A DNA stretch of 64,000 nt from Nocardia concava NBRC 100430 (lineage in GTDB: Bacteria; Actinomycetota; Actinomycetes; Mycobacteriales; Mycobacteriaceae). The notes under the pieces were generated by a model. The model was not told the origin of the DNA, searched no databases, and saw nothing but the letters and a program-made list of their open reading frames with translations. The stretch covers positions 1 through 64,000 of the forward strand of contig NZ_BAFX01000139.1 in assembly GCF_000308815.1 (NCBI RefSeq). Direction: 5' to 3'. Numbering within the stretch: the stretch's first letter is position 1; every line of letters starts with the position of its first letter. The position numbers and the translations under genes are program-made. Shown here piece after piece: positions 41,709-50,266 of the stretch.

Positions 41709-42440
41709 GTGACCACCAAAGGCACCGTGAGTGCCGCCATGGAGGCGGCCACCGGCCCACGCGGTGGTCGCGTCGACGGCCGCAAACGCCGCTGGCAGCA
41801 GCACAAGATCGATCGGCGCGAGGAGCTGGTGGACGGCACCCTCGCCGCCATCCGCAAGCGCGGCGGGGATGCCGGGATGGATGAGATCGCCGCCGAGATC
41901 GGCGTCTCCAAAACCGTGCTGTACCGGTACTTCTCGGATAAGCAGGATCTGACCCGCGCCACCATGGAGCGGTTCATCGAGACCACGCTGATGCCGCGCA
42001 TCTACGAGGCGATCAGTGACGACCTCGATGAATACCAACTGGTCCGCAACACGCTGGCGGCGTACGTCCACACGGTCGATTCCGATACCGACGTCTACCG
42101 ATTCATCATGGGCAACGGCTCGGCCACCGACACCTCCACCCTCGCCGACTTCGAGAAGCTCTTCGCGCAGGTCGTCTCGGCGGTCATCGTGGACAAGTCC
42201 TTCGACCGCAACGTGCAGACCGAGGGGTCCATGCTGTGGTCCTACGTGCTGGTCGGCGGCGTGCAGCTGGCGACGGACTGGTGGATCTCCAACCGCACCA
42301 TGTCCAGCGAGGAAATGCTCGACTACCTGACGATGATGGCGTGGAGCGCCATCGAGGGCATGGTCCGGGCGGGCGGCGATCGGCACTACTTCAACTCCAA
42401 GCCGCACGTGCTACCGGATCCCGAAAATACTGCTAGCTGA
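41709..42440 (+). CDS. TetR-family regulator at the MadR (Rv0472c) position
   Basis: 243 aa from GTG 41709 (AAGGAG upstream). HTH: MDEIAAEIGVSKTVLYRYFSDK. A 30-residue basic N-terminal arm (GGRVDGRKRRWQQHKIDRR) precedes it. Divergent from the DUF445 gene as Rv0472c is. In mycobacteria the orthologue MadR controls mycolate desaturase genes in response to acyl-CoA; the same role here is inferred from position and length. A 19-bp palindrome overlaps its stop codon. Confidence 0.88.
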   Translation: MTTKGTVSAAMEAATGPRGGRVDGRKRRWQQHKIDRREELVDGTLAAIRKRGGDAGMDEIAAEIGVSKTVLYRYFSDKQDLTRATMERFIETTLMPRIYEAISDDLDEYQLVRNTLAAYVHTVDSDTDVYRFIMGNGSATDTSTLADFEKLFAQVVSAVIVDKSFDRNVQTEGSMLWSYVLVGGVQLATDWWISNRTMSSEEMLDYLTMMAWSAIEGMVRAGGDRHYFNSKPHVLPDPENTAS

Positions 42441-42449
42441 CAGCTAGCA
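42431..42449. promoter_or_regulatory. 19-bp palindrome at the tetR stop / upstream of the UbiB-like gene
   Basis: TGCTAGCTG-A-CAGCTAGCA, perfect arms. It overlaps the TGA stop of the TetR gene (42438-42440) and lies about 100 bp before the next gene. It shares GCTAGC with the XRE-hbhA dyad. Confidence 0.7.
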
Positions 42450-42550
42450 CTCGAGTTCTCAGTGTGGTTAGGCTGACTCGTGGCGGACCAGTCATGCGGT
42501 TTCGCCGTGTCGGCACCAACGGGGGTGTTGGCTCCCATGGAGGGTCACTG

Positions 42551-43984
42551 ATGGCGAAAGAGCTGCCCACATCCAGGCTCGCGCGGGGGACGAAGCTGGG
42601 GATTGCCGTTGCCGGTAATGCCTTGCGAGCTCAGAAGACTCGACGATCGATGCGCGGCCGCTCCGAGGCCGTGCGGGCGCGCATGGCCGAGGAGTCCATG
42701 ATCCGGGCCACCGAGCAGATGGTCATGGTGCTGGGCACCATGAAGGGTGTGGCCATGAAGCTCGGCCAGATGCTGTCCGTGCTGGACCTGGATCTGGTTC
42801 CGCCGCAGCATCGGGAGCGATTCCAGCGGCGGCTCGCGGTGCTGCGCGACAGCGCGCCCTCGGTGTCGTTCGAGGTCATGAAGGCGGTCATCGAGGAGGA
42901 CTTCGGTAAGCCGCTGGAAGCCGTCTTCGCCGAATTCGATCCGGAACCCGTTGCCGCCGCCTCGATCGGGCAGGTCTACAAGGGCACCCTGCACGACGGC
43001 CGCGAGGTCGCGGTGAAGGTGCAGTACCCGGGCATCGACGCGGCCGTGCGCGCGGATCTGAAGAACCTGGCCATGTTCCGACGCATCCTGCAGTCGGCCA
43101 TGCCGTGGGTGACCCCGGCCGTGCTCGACGAGCTGCGGCTGAATCTGGAGAGCGAACTCGACTACGTCGCCGAAGCCAATACCCAGAAGCAGATTTCGGA
43201 GCTTTTCAGCGGGCATCCGTTCATCGTGGTGCCGACCACCTATCCGGAGCTGTCCACCACCCGCGTGCTGGTGAGCGAGTACTTCCCGGGCCGCGGGTTC
43301 GAGGAGATCCGGGAACTGCCGGCGGCGGAGCGGAATCGGATCGGCGAGATCATCTACCGCTTCTATGTGGGCTCGCTGTTCACCTTCAACGAGTTCTGCG
43401 GCGATCCGCATCCGGGCAATCTGCTGCTGGGCGCGGACGGGCGGGTGGCGTTCCTGGATTTCGGGCTCTACAACCGGATGGACCCCGAGCACGTGCAGTT
43501 CGAGGCCATCTGCATTCGCGCGGCGGCCGAGGAGCGCGCGGAGGACCTGCGGGACTTGATGATCCAGCGCGGCGTCATCGAATCGCCGGAGGAGATCACG
43601 CCCGAGGAATGCCTGGAGTACGTGCTGGCGGCGTGCGAGTGGGCGCTGGTGGACGAGGAACTCACCATCACACCCGAATTGGCGTCCGGGGCCTTCGTGC
43701 TGGCGGTGGATCCGCGGGCCACTGACTTCGAGGGGATGAAGCAGCAGAATCTGCCGCCGGAGCATCTGTTCTCGCGGCGGGCGGACTTCCTGACCTTCGG
43801 CATGCTCGGGCAGCTGGAAGCGACGGGCAACTGGCATCGCATCGCACGCGAGTGGCTGTACGGGGACGAACCCGTCACCGAACTCGGTCGCGCACACCAT
43901 GAATGGCTGGCGAGCCGCCCGGCTCCGACGCCGACCACCGGGGGGCCCGCCAGGAAGACTCGCAAGCGCGCCGCGAAGGCGTAA
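42551..43984 (+). CDS. ABC1/UbiB-family atypical kinase
   Basis: 477 aa from ATG 42551 (GGAGGG upstream). Family hallmarks: KxGQ motif in VAMKLGQMLS, the Ala-rich loop VAAASIGQVYKG, catalytic DPHPGNLLL and metal-binding FLDFGLYNRM. A C-terminal Lys/Arg-rich tail (KTRKRAAKA). These ATPases support quinone or isoprenoid lipid metabolism in other organisms. The substrate here is not known. Confidence 0.92.
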   Translation: MAKELPTSRLARGTKLGIAVAGNALRAQKTRRSMRGRSEAVRARMAEESMIRATEQMVMVLGTMKGVAMKLGQMLSVLDLDLVPPQHRERFQRRLAVLRDSAPSVSFEVMKAVIEEDFGKPLEAVFAEFDPEPVAAASIGQVYKGTLHDGREVAVKVQYPGIDAAVRADLKNLAMFRRILQSAMPWVTPAVLDELRLNLESELDYVAEANTQKQISELFSGHPFIVVPTTYPELSTTRVLVSEYFPGRGFEEIRELPAAERNRIGEIIYRFYVGSLFTFNEFCGDPHPGNLLLGADGRVAFLDFGLYNRMDPEHVQFEAICIRAAAEERAEDLRDLMIQRGVIESPEEITPEECLEYVLAACEWALVDEELTITPELASGAFVLAVDPRATDFEGMKQQNLPPEHLFSRRADFLTFGMLGQLEATGNWHRIAREWLYGDEPVTELGRAHHEWLASRPAPTPTTGGPARKTRKRAAKA

Positions 43985-44006
43985 ACCCGACCCGATGGGA
44001 AAAGCA

Positions 44007-45248
44007 ATGGCCAACAGGGAATTCGACATCGTCCTATTCGGAGCGACCGGTTTCGTCGGAAAGCTCACCGCGCAGTACCTGCTGGAGGCCGCACCCGCGG
44101 ACGCCCGCATCGCGTTGGCGGGGCGGTCGGCGGAGAAGCTGGCCGCAGTACGTGCCGAACTGGGGGCGGGCGCCGCGGAATGGCCGCTGGTGCAGGCGGA
44201 TTCGACCGATCAGGCCAGCCTGGACGCGCTGGCGGCGCGGACCAAGGTGGTCGTCACCACCGTCGGCCCGTACCTGCGCTACGGGTTCCCGCTGGTGCAG
44301 GCGTGCGCCGAGAACGGCACGCACTACGCCGATCTCACCGGTGAGCCGCTGTTCATCCGCGACTGTATCGACCGGTTCGGCGAGAAGGCCGCCGAGACCG
44401 GCGCGAAGATCGTGAATTCCTGTGGCTACGACTCGATTCCGTCGGATCTGAGCGTGTACCAGCTGTACAAGCGCACCGTCGCGGACAATACCGGCGAGCT
44501 CACCGATGTCACCCTGGTCGCCACCCTCAAGGGCGGGGCCAGCGGCGGCACCATCGACTCCGGGCGCGCCATGATGGAGGCCATCGCGGAGGATCCGCGC
44601 AAGGGCTCGATCATGTCGCACCCGTATTCGCTGAGCCCCGACAAGGCCATGGAGCCCGATGTCGGCCGCCAGAGCGATCAGGCGCTGTCGCGGGCCTCGG
44701 CAATCGATCCGAGCCTGGACGGCTGGGTGGCGACCTTCATCATGGGCGCGCACAACACCAAGATCGTGCGCCGCTCCAACGGCCTGCTGGGCTGGCCGTA
44801 CGGCAAGAACTTCCGCTACCGCGAGGTCATGAGCGCGGGTTCGTCGACGGCCGCGCCGCTGGTCGCGGCGGGTATCGCGGGCGGCATCGTGGCCACCATG
44901 GCGGCGGGCGCGGTGCTGTCGCGAGTGTCGGTGGGCCGCAAGCTGATCGACCGCATCGTGCCCAAGCCGGGCACCGGGCCCAGCGAAAGGGCCCGCAAGA
45001 GCGGCTGGTTCACCATGCGCACCTTCGCGCACACCACCTCGGGCGCGAAGTACCTGTGCACGTTCGCGGGCAAGGGCGATCCGGGCTATCAGGCCACCTC
45101 GGTCATGCTCGGTCAGTCCGGGCTGTGCCTGGCCTTCGACGACCTGCCGGAGCTGGCGGGCATTCTCACCCCGGCCTCGGCCATGGGTGACGCACTGACC
45201 GAGCGGCTGCGCAAGGCGGGCATGACCATCAAGGTCGAGCCCGCCTGA
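44007..45248 (+). CDS. Saccharopine dehydrogenase-like / trans-acting enoyl reductase family
   Basis: 413 aa from ATG 44007 (GGGAA upstream; ATG 43995 lacks one). N-terminal Rossmann motif IVLFGATGFVGKLTAQYL, then VVTTVGPYLRYG, and a hydrophobic segment (VAAGIAGGIVATMAAGAVL, about 290-310). This matches Rv2449c/Rv2953-type proteins; Rv2953 is an enoyl reductase that acts in trans on mycobacterial polyketides. Lipid-related reduction is the best guess. Confidence 0.88.
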   Translation: MANREFDIVLFGATGFVGKLTAQYLLEAAPADARIALAGRSAEKLAAVRAELGAGAAEWPLVQADSTDQASLDALAARTKVVVTTVGPYLRYGFPLVQACAENGTHYADLTGEPLFIRDCIDRFGEKAAETGAKIVNSCGYDSIPSDLSVYQLYKRTVADNTGELTDVTLVATLKGGASGGTIDSGRAMMEAIAEDPRKGSIMSHPYSLSPDKAMEPDVGRQSDQALSRASAIDPSLDGWVATFIMGAHNTKIVRRSNGLLGWPYGKNFRYREVMSAGSSTAAPLVAAGIAGGIVATMAAGAVLSRVSVGRKLIDRIVPKPGTGPSERARKSGWFTMRTFAHTTSGAKYLCTFAGKGDPGYQATSVMLGQSGLCLAFDDLPELAGILTPASAMGDALTERLRKAGMTIKVEPA

Positions 45249-45251
45249 CGG

Positions 45252-46208
45252 CTATTCCGGGGTGCTGTACTTCGCGATGAGGTCGCGGTAGGTCTCGAAG
45301 GCGGGCTTGGGCGTGTAATCCGAACGCAGCAGCCCGAATTCGAGATTCATATCGCCCTGATCGCTGTAGGAGTCGCGCAGACCGAAGTGTTCGTAGGCGG
45401 TGATATTGAGCTCGTCGGCGAGGCCGTCGACGAGGCGCACCACGGTCTCGAGCACCTCGGCCTGCCGCGGGTAGGAGCGGTTCGGGCCGGTGGCCCAACC
45501 GGATTCGGTGATGTGCAGGGGTGTGGTCTCGGGAATGCCCGCGGCGGCGAGGCTTTCGCGGCGGAAGCCGGTGACGACCGCGGTGACCGCGGCCTCCAGG
45601 CCGTCGGCGGGGATCGGGCGGAAGACGTCGGGGAAGAAATCCAGGCCGACATAGTCGAGCGCCGTGATGAATTCGCTTCCACCCCTGCGCCCCAGGTCGG
45701 TCCAGTACTCCTGGGCCGGATCGAGGATCACCGTGGAGTTGCAGCCGATACGGACGTCGAGCCCGAGCCGGTCCGCCTCCGCGCGGGCGGCGAGCACGCC
45801 CTCGACGACGGCCTGCCGGACGTTCGGATAGTCGGCATTGCCGCCGGGACCGGCGTGGTTGGGTTCCTCCGCGATCTGCAGTGAGGCGAGCACCGGCCCG
45901 TGCTCGCGCAACTGCCGACGGACGAAATCGAGCCAGCCGGTGAGATCGTCGCCGGGTTCGTGGAAGCACACCACCAGATCGAGCTTGCGGTTCGGTGCCG
46001 CGTACTGCCACGGCCGCGGCGGTGCTTCCTGGAATCCGCCTCGCGCGTCGTCGTAGAGGACGTACCCGCGCACCACGAACGGGTGATCGCCGTGCAGCGC
46101 GTCCAGGGCCTCGGTGATGCGGTCGGCCCGCTCGGGCGGGCCGGGGGTGACATTGCCGTATTGGTCGCCGCCGAGTCCGCCCGCGTAGATGCCGAATCTG
46201 AGGGTCAT
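45252..46208 (-). CDS. Glycoside hydrolase-like TIM-barrel protein
   Basis: 318 aa. (beta/alpha)8 pattern of clan GH-A: acid/base Glu in QIAEEPNHAG and nucleophile Glu in HITESGWATG. No signal peptide, so it is probably cytoplasmic. Leaderless start: TACGGT (46216-46221, minus strand) ends 7 nt before ATG 46208. The shared operator with the divergent TetR gene suggests it is induced by a small molecule. Substrate unknown. Confidence 0.75.
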   Translation of the reverse strand: MTLRFGIYAGGLGGDQYGNVTPGPPERADRITEALDALHGDHPFVVRGYVLYDDARGGFQEAPPRPWQYAAPNRKLDLVVCFHEPGDDLTGWLDFVRRQLREHGPVLASLQIAEEPNHAGPGGNADYPNVRQAVVEGVLAARAEADRLGLDVRIGCNSTVILDPAQEYWTDLGRRGGSEFITALDYVGLDFFPDVFRPIPADGLEAAVTAVVTGFRRESLAAAGIPETTPLHITESGWATGPNRSYPRQAEVLETVVRLVDGLADELNITAYEHFGLRDSYSDQGDMNLEFGLLRSDYTPKPAFETYRDLIAKYSTPE

Positions 46209-46215
46209 GTGTCCG

Positions 46216-46266
46216 ACCGTAGCGCGAATTTTGGTGTGACACCAATTTTAGTGTCACACCTATACT
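46216..46266. promoter_or_regulatory. Divergent promoters with two TetR operators
   Basis: TTGGTGT-G-ACACCAA (46231-46245) overlaps the -35 (TTGGTG) of the minus-strand gene. A related half-matching site TTAGTGTCACACCTA (46248-46262) abuts the plus-strand -10 TATACT (46261-46266). The two sites would let one TetR close both promoters. Confidence 0.75.
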
Positions 46267-46312
46267 GCTCTCCGGCGGAGCCGGACCGTCGACATCGAGT
46301 GAGGAGACGTAG

Positions 46313-46948
46313 TTGGCACTACGCGAGGAGAAGAAGCTCGCCACCCGGACCGCGCTCGCCGACGCGGCCATGGCGCTGTTCACCGAGAAGGGCTTCGACA
46401 AGGTGACCGTCGCCGACGTCGCGCGGGCCGCGAACGTCTCGGTCAATACCGCCTTCAACTACTTCCCGACCAAGGAGGACCTGTTCTTCGACCGCCAGGA
46501 CGAGGTGGCCGATCGAATGGCCGCGGCGGTCCGGGACCGCGAGCCCGGCGAATCGGCGGCCGCGGCCATCCGTCGCGCGTTTCTCGACCGCGTCCACCGC
46601 GACGATCCCACCCTCGGCCTGTCCCGCGCAGCCACCGCGTTCTGGCGGCTGATCGACGACAGCCCCGCCCTGCAGGCACGGTTGCGCCAGCTCGGCGAGC
46701 GGTCCGAAACCGCACTGGCACAGGCACTTTCCGATGCGGCGGGCACCGAGCCGAACGATCCGACGCCGAGGCTGGTCGCCGCGGCGCTGGCAGGCCTGGA
46801 TCGCGCCCTCCACGCCGAGATCCGGCGCGGCATTCTCGCGGGCGCGGACCCGGAGGCGGTGCGCGCGGGGATCATCGAAACCGCCACCCGCGGCTTCGAC
46901 ACCGCCATCGCGGGGCTCGCCGATTACCCCGCGCCGCACCACGATTGA
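46313..46948 (+). CDS. TetR-family regulator
   Basis: 211 aa from TTG 46313, with GAGGAGA 6 nt upstream. HTH: VTVADVARAANVSVNTAFNYFPTK. The C-terminal domain is typical of the TetR_C_17-like lipid or drug responsive members, though the ligand is not readable. Likely controls itself and the divergent glycosidase-like gene. Confidence 0.88.
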   Translation: MALREEKKLATRTALADAAMALFTEKGFDKVTVADVARAANVSVNTAFNYFPTKEDLFFDRQDEVADRMAAAVRDREPGESAAAAIRRAFLDRVHRDDPTLGLSRAATAFWRLIDDSPALQARLRQLGERSETALAQALSDAAGTEPNDPTPRLVAAALAGLDRALHAEIRRGILAGADPEAVRAGIIETATRGFDTAIAGLADYPAPHHD

Positions 46949-47101
46949 GTGCGCTTCACCGCGCCGCGGCCATAGCCAACCCCTGCCGATAGTGCGGCAG
47001 GTCACAGATTGCGCTCTCCGGCGACACCCAGCACCCGCAGAATCTCTCCGGTAGGGTCGCGACGGGACGGAGGTGGTACCGAAGAAAGGGGGGTCGGCCA
47101 C

Positions 47102-47830
47102 TTGAAATGGATTCTGACCCCGGACGAGTTCGCGATGATCTGGACCCGCGAAACCGATCTGGCCCGGCGTCCCTACCCGCTCGACACGACCCCGCCCGTG
47201 CCCGGAGGCTCGGAGGCCCGGGAGCAGAGTGCCGGGGCCGCACCGCGATTCGCGGCCACCGGTCTGGGCGGCGCACCGCAGCGCTTCCTGCGCCGCACCG
47301 ATCCGGAGCTGGCCGCGGCGCTGGCGCTGTGCGCCCGCACCGACACCACGACGGTCACCCTCTACGGCGAGCACACCGCCGGGCCGCAGGCGCGCCGCAT
47401 TCTCGCGTTCGCCGCGGTGGCCCAGCAGCGGGTGGGCATTCTGGTCTCGCTGCCGGATTCGGTGACCGTATCGCTGTGCCCCGCAGAGCAATTGGGCCGT
47501 GAGCTGGTCGAGGTCATCGGTTCCGCGCCGCCCGGGCAGCTGGAGCCGCTGCGCGAACCGCAGCAGGCGGTGCTCTATCCCGACGCCACCGGCACCGGCG
47601 CGGAGGCCGACCGCTTCCGCCGCAAGCTGCGCGAACCGGTGGACGGACGCGGATTCATCACCGTCACGGTCGAACCCGCGAATCCGCTGTCCCCGCCGAC
47701 CCGGCACCGCACCTGGCTCGACTTCTCCGGCGACGGCCGCTACCTGCTCACCACCGCCGCGGACCTGACGCTGACCCCGATCACCGACGAGGAATTGGCC
47801 GCCCAGCTGGTGCGTCTGGCCCGGGTCTGA
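47102..47830 (+). CDS. ESX secretion-associated protein EspG family
   Basis: 242 aa from TTG 47102 (AAAGGGGGG upstream). The family start WILTPDEFAMIWTRE and end TWLDFSGDGRYLLTT match EspG, the cytosolic chaperone for PE/PPE-type substrates of type VII secretion. No ESX core, EsxAB or PE/PPE genes are in the window, so this is an orphan EspG. It follows the TetR gene by 153 bp. Confidence 0.8.
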   Translation: MKWILTPDEFAMIWTRETDLARRPYPLDTTPPVPGGSEAREQSAGAAPRFAATGLGGAPQRFLRRTDPELAAALALCARTDTTTVTLYGEHTAGPQARRILAFAAVAQQRVGILVSLPDSVTVSLCPAEQLGRELVEVIGSAPPGQLEPLREPQQAVLYPDATGTGAEADRFRRKLREPVDGRGFITVTVEPANPLSPPTRHRTWLDFSGDGRYLLTTAADLTLTPITDEELAAQLVRLARV

Positions 47831-47879
47831 TTCGGCGCGGTTGCCTGCGCGAAACCGCGACGCGTGCTAACCATGACGA

Positions 47880-48731
47880 ATGGCGAAGGCGACATCCTGG
47901 TCGAAACCGGTCACCAAGGCGCTGCGCGCCGATGGCGTGAAGGTGAGCGACCTGAGCACATCGGCCACCCCCGGATTCAAGGGCGACAAGAAGGCCGGGG
48001 AGCAGCTGCTCGCCGAACGCGCCGAGGTGTTGTCGGATCTGCAGGAAAAGCTCTACGCCAATGGCCGTTCCGGCGACACCCGCAGTGTGTTGCTGGTGTT
48101 GCAGGGCATGGACACCGCCGGCAAGGGCGGCATCGTCCGGCACGTGATCGGCTCGGTGGACCCGCAGGGCGTGGATCACGCGGCCTTCGGGGTGCCGACG
48201 CCCGAGGAACGTAAGCACCACTACCTCTGGCGGATTCGCAAGAAGCTGCCGCGCGGCGGCCAGATCGGCGTGTTCGACCGCTCCCACTACGAGGACGTGC
48301 TGGTGGTGCGGGTGCACGACCTGGTGGCCCCGGAGGTCTGGGAGAAGCGCTACGACGAGATCAACAAGTTCGAACGCAAACTCGTCGACGACGGCACCAC
48401 CGTGGTGAAGGTGGCCATGTTCGTCTCCCTCGACGAGCAGAAGAAGCGGCTCGCGCAGCGGCTGGACCGGCCCGACAAGTACTGGAAGTTCAACCCGAAC
48501 GACATCGACGAGCGCGCCTACTGGCCGCAGTACCAAGAGGCCTACCAGGCGGTTCTGGACCGCACCAATACCGACTACGCCCCCTGGTACGTGCTGCCCT
48601 GCGACCACAAGTGGTACTCGCGCCTGGCCGTCACCGAACTGCTCATCGACGCGCTGCAGGGCCTGAAGCTGGATTGGCCGTCCGCCGACTTCGATATCGC
48701 CGAGCAGAAAAAACGCCTCGCCCAGGCGTGA
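47880..48731 (+). CDS. ppk2: Polyphosphate kinase 2
   Basis: 283 aa. Walker A GMDTAGKGG, lid region and Walker B FDRSHYEDV, plus KFNPNDIDERAYWP. PPK2 class I enzymes transfer phosphate between polyphosphate and nucleoside diphosphates. Together with Ppx/GppA and SenX3-RegX3 elsewhere in the window this gives two ends of polyphosphate metabolism. Confidence 0.95.
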   Translation: MAKATSWSKPVTKALRADGVKVSDLSTSATPGFKGDKKAGEQLLAERAEVLSDLQEKLYANGRSGDTRSVLLVLQGMDTAGKGGIVRHVIGSVDPQGVDHAAFGVPTPEERKHHYLWRIRKKLPRGGQIGVFDRSHYEDVLVVRVHDLVAPEVWEKRYDEINKFERKLVDDGTTVVKVAMFVSLDEQKKRLAQRLDRPDKYWKFNPNDIDERAYWPQYQEAYQAVLDRTNTDYAPWYVLPCDHKWYSRLAVTELLIDALQGLKLDWPSADFDIAEQKKRLAQA

Positions 48732-48862
48732 TTGACATCCCCCAGGGCGAAAGCCCGCCGTTGTTCACGGACAATCGCTCGTGGCCGGACACCGGGCGCG
48801 ACTCGGCCTGCCCGGATACAGGCATCTCTCAGGTTCGCGGGTGAAGATGGGCCCGCAGAGTC

Positions 48863-49684
48863 GTGACTACGGAAGGCGTGGTGAGCGCGCAGGTGAGCAA
48901 GACAACCGGTAAGAATCCGCTGGCGAACGCGGCGAAAGCCGACCGCAATCGGAAGATCCTCATCCAGGTGGGCGTGGCCGTCGTGCTGCTCGGCCTGATC
49001 GCGGGCATCGGCATCACCCTGGCCATGCGCAAGCACAACGACGACAAGTCCGAGGCCGCCAACTCCTTCCACTGGGATGCCGCGCAGGCGGCCCTGGTCC
49101 CGGCGAACCTCACCCCCGAGGGCGCCATCCGCATCGACAACACCGCCGCCCCCGCGCCCGAGGGCAAGCAGAAGGTGAACGTCCGCGTGGTCGCCGACGT
49201 GCAGTGCCCGGCGTGCGCCATGTTCGAGAACGCCAATGCCGACGCGCTGAAGAAGGCCGTGCAGAGCGGCCAGGCGATCGTGGACTACAACATCATCACC
49301 TTCCTGGACCGCGCCTCCAGCGGCAATCAGTTCTCCACCCGCGGCGCCGCGGCGGCCTACGTGATGTACGAGGCCGATCCGTCGAAGTTCCAGGGCTGGC
49401 TGGCCAATATGTACGCCAAGCAGCCCAAGGAGGGCGGCAGCGGCATGAGCGACGACCAGCTCATCCAGATCGCCAAGGATTCCGGCTACACCGATCCCGC
49501 TGTCGCCCAGGCGATCAAGGACGGCAAGTACACGAGCTGGGTGAAGACCCAGACCGACAAGGTCTTCGCCACCGGCGTGAAGTCCACCCCGACGGTCTAC
49601 GTCAACGGCACCCAGGTGCAGGACCCGCAGGCGCTGATGAGCAACGGCGGCATGACCGCGGTGATCGAGAACGCGGCCAAGTGA
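48863..49684 (+). CDS. Membrane-anchored DsbA-like thioredoxin-fold protein
   Basis: 273 aa from GTG 48863; GTG 48881 behind GGAAGG is an alternative. One membrane helix (ILIQVGVAVVLLGLIAGIGI, about 33-52) and an extracytoplasmic DsbA domain with CPAC active site (DVQCPACAMF) and cis-Pro TPTVYVNG. Overlaps the VKOR gene by one base (TGATG). Same pairing as Rv2969c-Rv2968c in M. tuberculosis: an oxidase and its regenerator for disulphide formation. Confidence 0.93.
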   Translation: MTTEGVVSAQVSKTTGKNPLANAAKADRNRKILIQVGVAVVLLGLIAGIGITLAMRKHNDDKSEAANSFHWDAAQAALVPANLTPEGAIRIDNTAAPAPEGKQKVNVRVVADVQCPACAMFENANADALKKAVQSGQAIVDYNIITFLDRASSGNQFSTRGAAAAYVMYEADPSKFQGWLANMYAKQPKEGGSGMSDDQLIQIAKDSGYTDPAVAQAIKDGKYTSWVKTQTDKVFATGVKSTPTVYVNGTQVQDPQALMSNGGMTAVIENAAK

Positions 49685-50250
49685 TGATCGCGGCGGGTCC
49701 CCGCTCGGCCTGGCCGCTGCTGCTGGGTGCGTTGATCGGCTGGGCGGCGTCGGTGACGCTGCTGGTCGAGAAGTACAAGTCGCTCACCGAGGTCGGCTAC
49801 AAGCCGATGTGCACCATCGACGCCACGCTCTCGTGCACCACGGTCATGGCGTCGAAGTCCGCGTCCCTGTTCGGATTCCCCAATCCGATCATCGGCGTGG
49901 TCGGGTTCTCGGTCTTCGTCACCATCGGCATCCTGCTGGTGGTCGGAATCTCGTTGCCGCGCTGGTTCTTCGCCGGCATGTGGCTGGGCCTGCTGGTCGG
50001 CATCGCGGCCATCGGCTGGCTGGTCTGGGACGCCACCTTCGAGATCCACGCGCTGTGCCCGTGGTGCATGGTGGTGTGGGCGGTGACCCCGGCCATGTTC
50101 GCGATCGTGACCGGGCTGCTGTTCGGCCGCTCGCGCGGGCTGCTGCAGATTCTCGTGGAATGGCGGTGGACGCTGATCGCGATCTACTACGCGATCATCA
50201 TCCTGACCGTGTACCTCAAGTTCCAGGACTACTGGAACGCCAAGTTCTAG
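49684..50250 (+). CDS. Vitamin K epoxide reductase (VKOR) homologue
   Basis: 188 aa, four to five membrane helices. Loop cysteines in MCTIDATLSCTT and active-site pair CPWC. Reoxidises the DsbA-like protein with menaquinone. Co-translated with the DsbA gene. Confidence 0.94.
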   Translation: MIAAGPRSAWPLLLGALIGWAASVTLLVEKYKSLTEVGYKPMCTIDATLSCTTVMASKSASLFGFPNPIIGVVGFSVFVTIGILLVVGISLPRWFFAGMWLGLLVGIAAIGWLVWDATFEIHALCPWCMVVWAVTPAMFAIVTGLLFGRSRGLLQILVEWRWTLIAIYYAIIILTVYLKFQDYWNAKF

Positions 50251-50266
50251 TCAGCGGGGCGGAATT

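Noticed and set aside
46313..47830. ESX (type VII) secretion locus
   Set aside because: Only an EspG-like gene is present; no EccC, EsxA/B, MycP or PE/PPE genes flank it.
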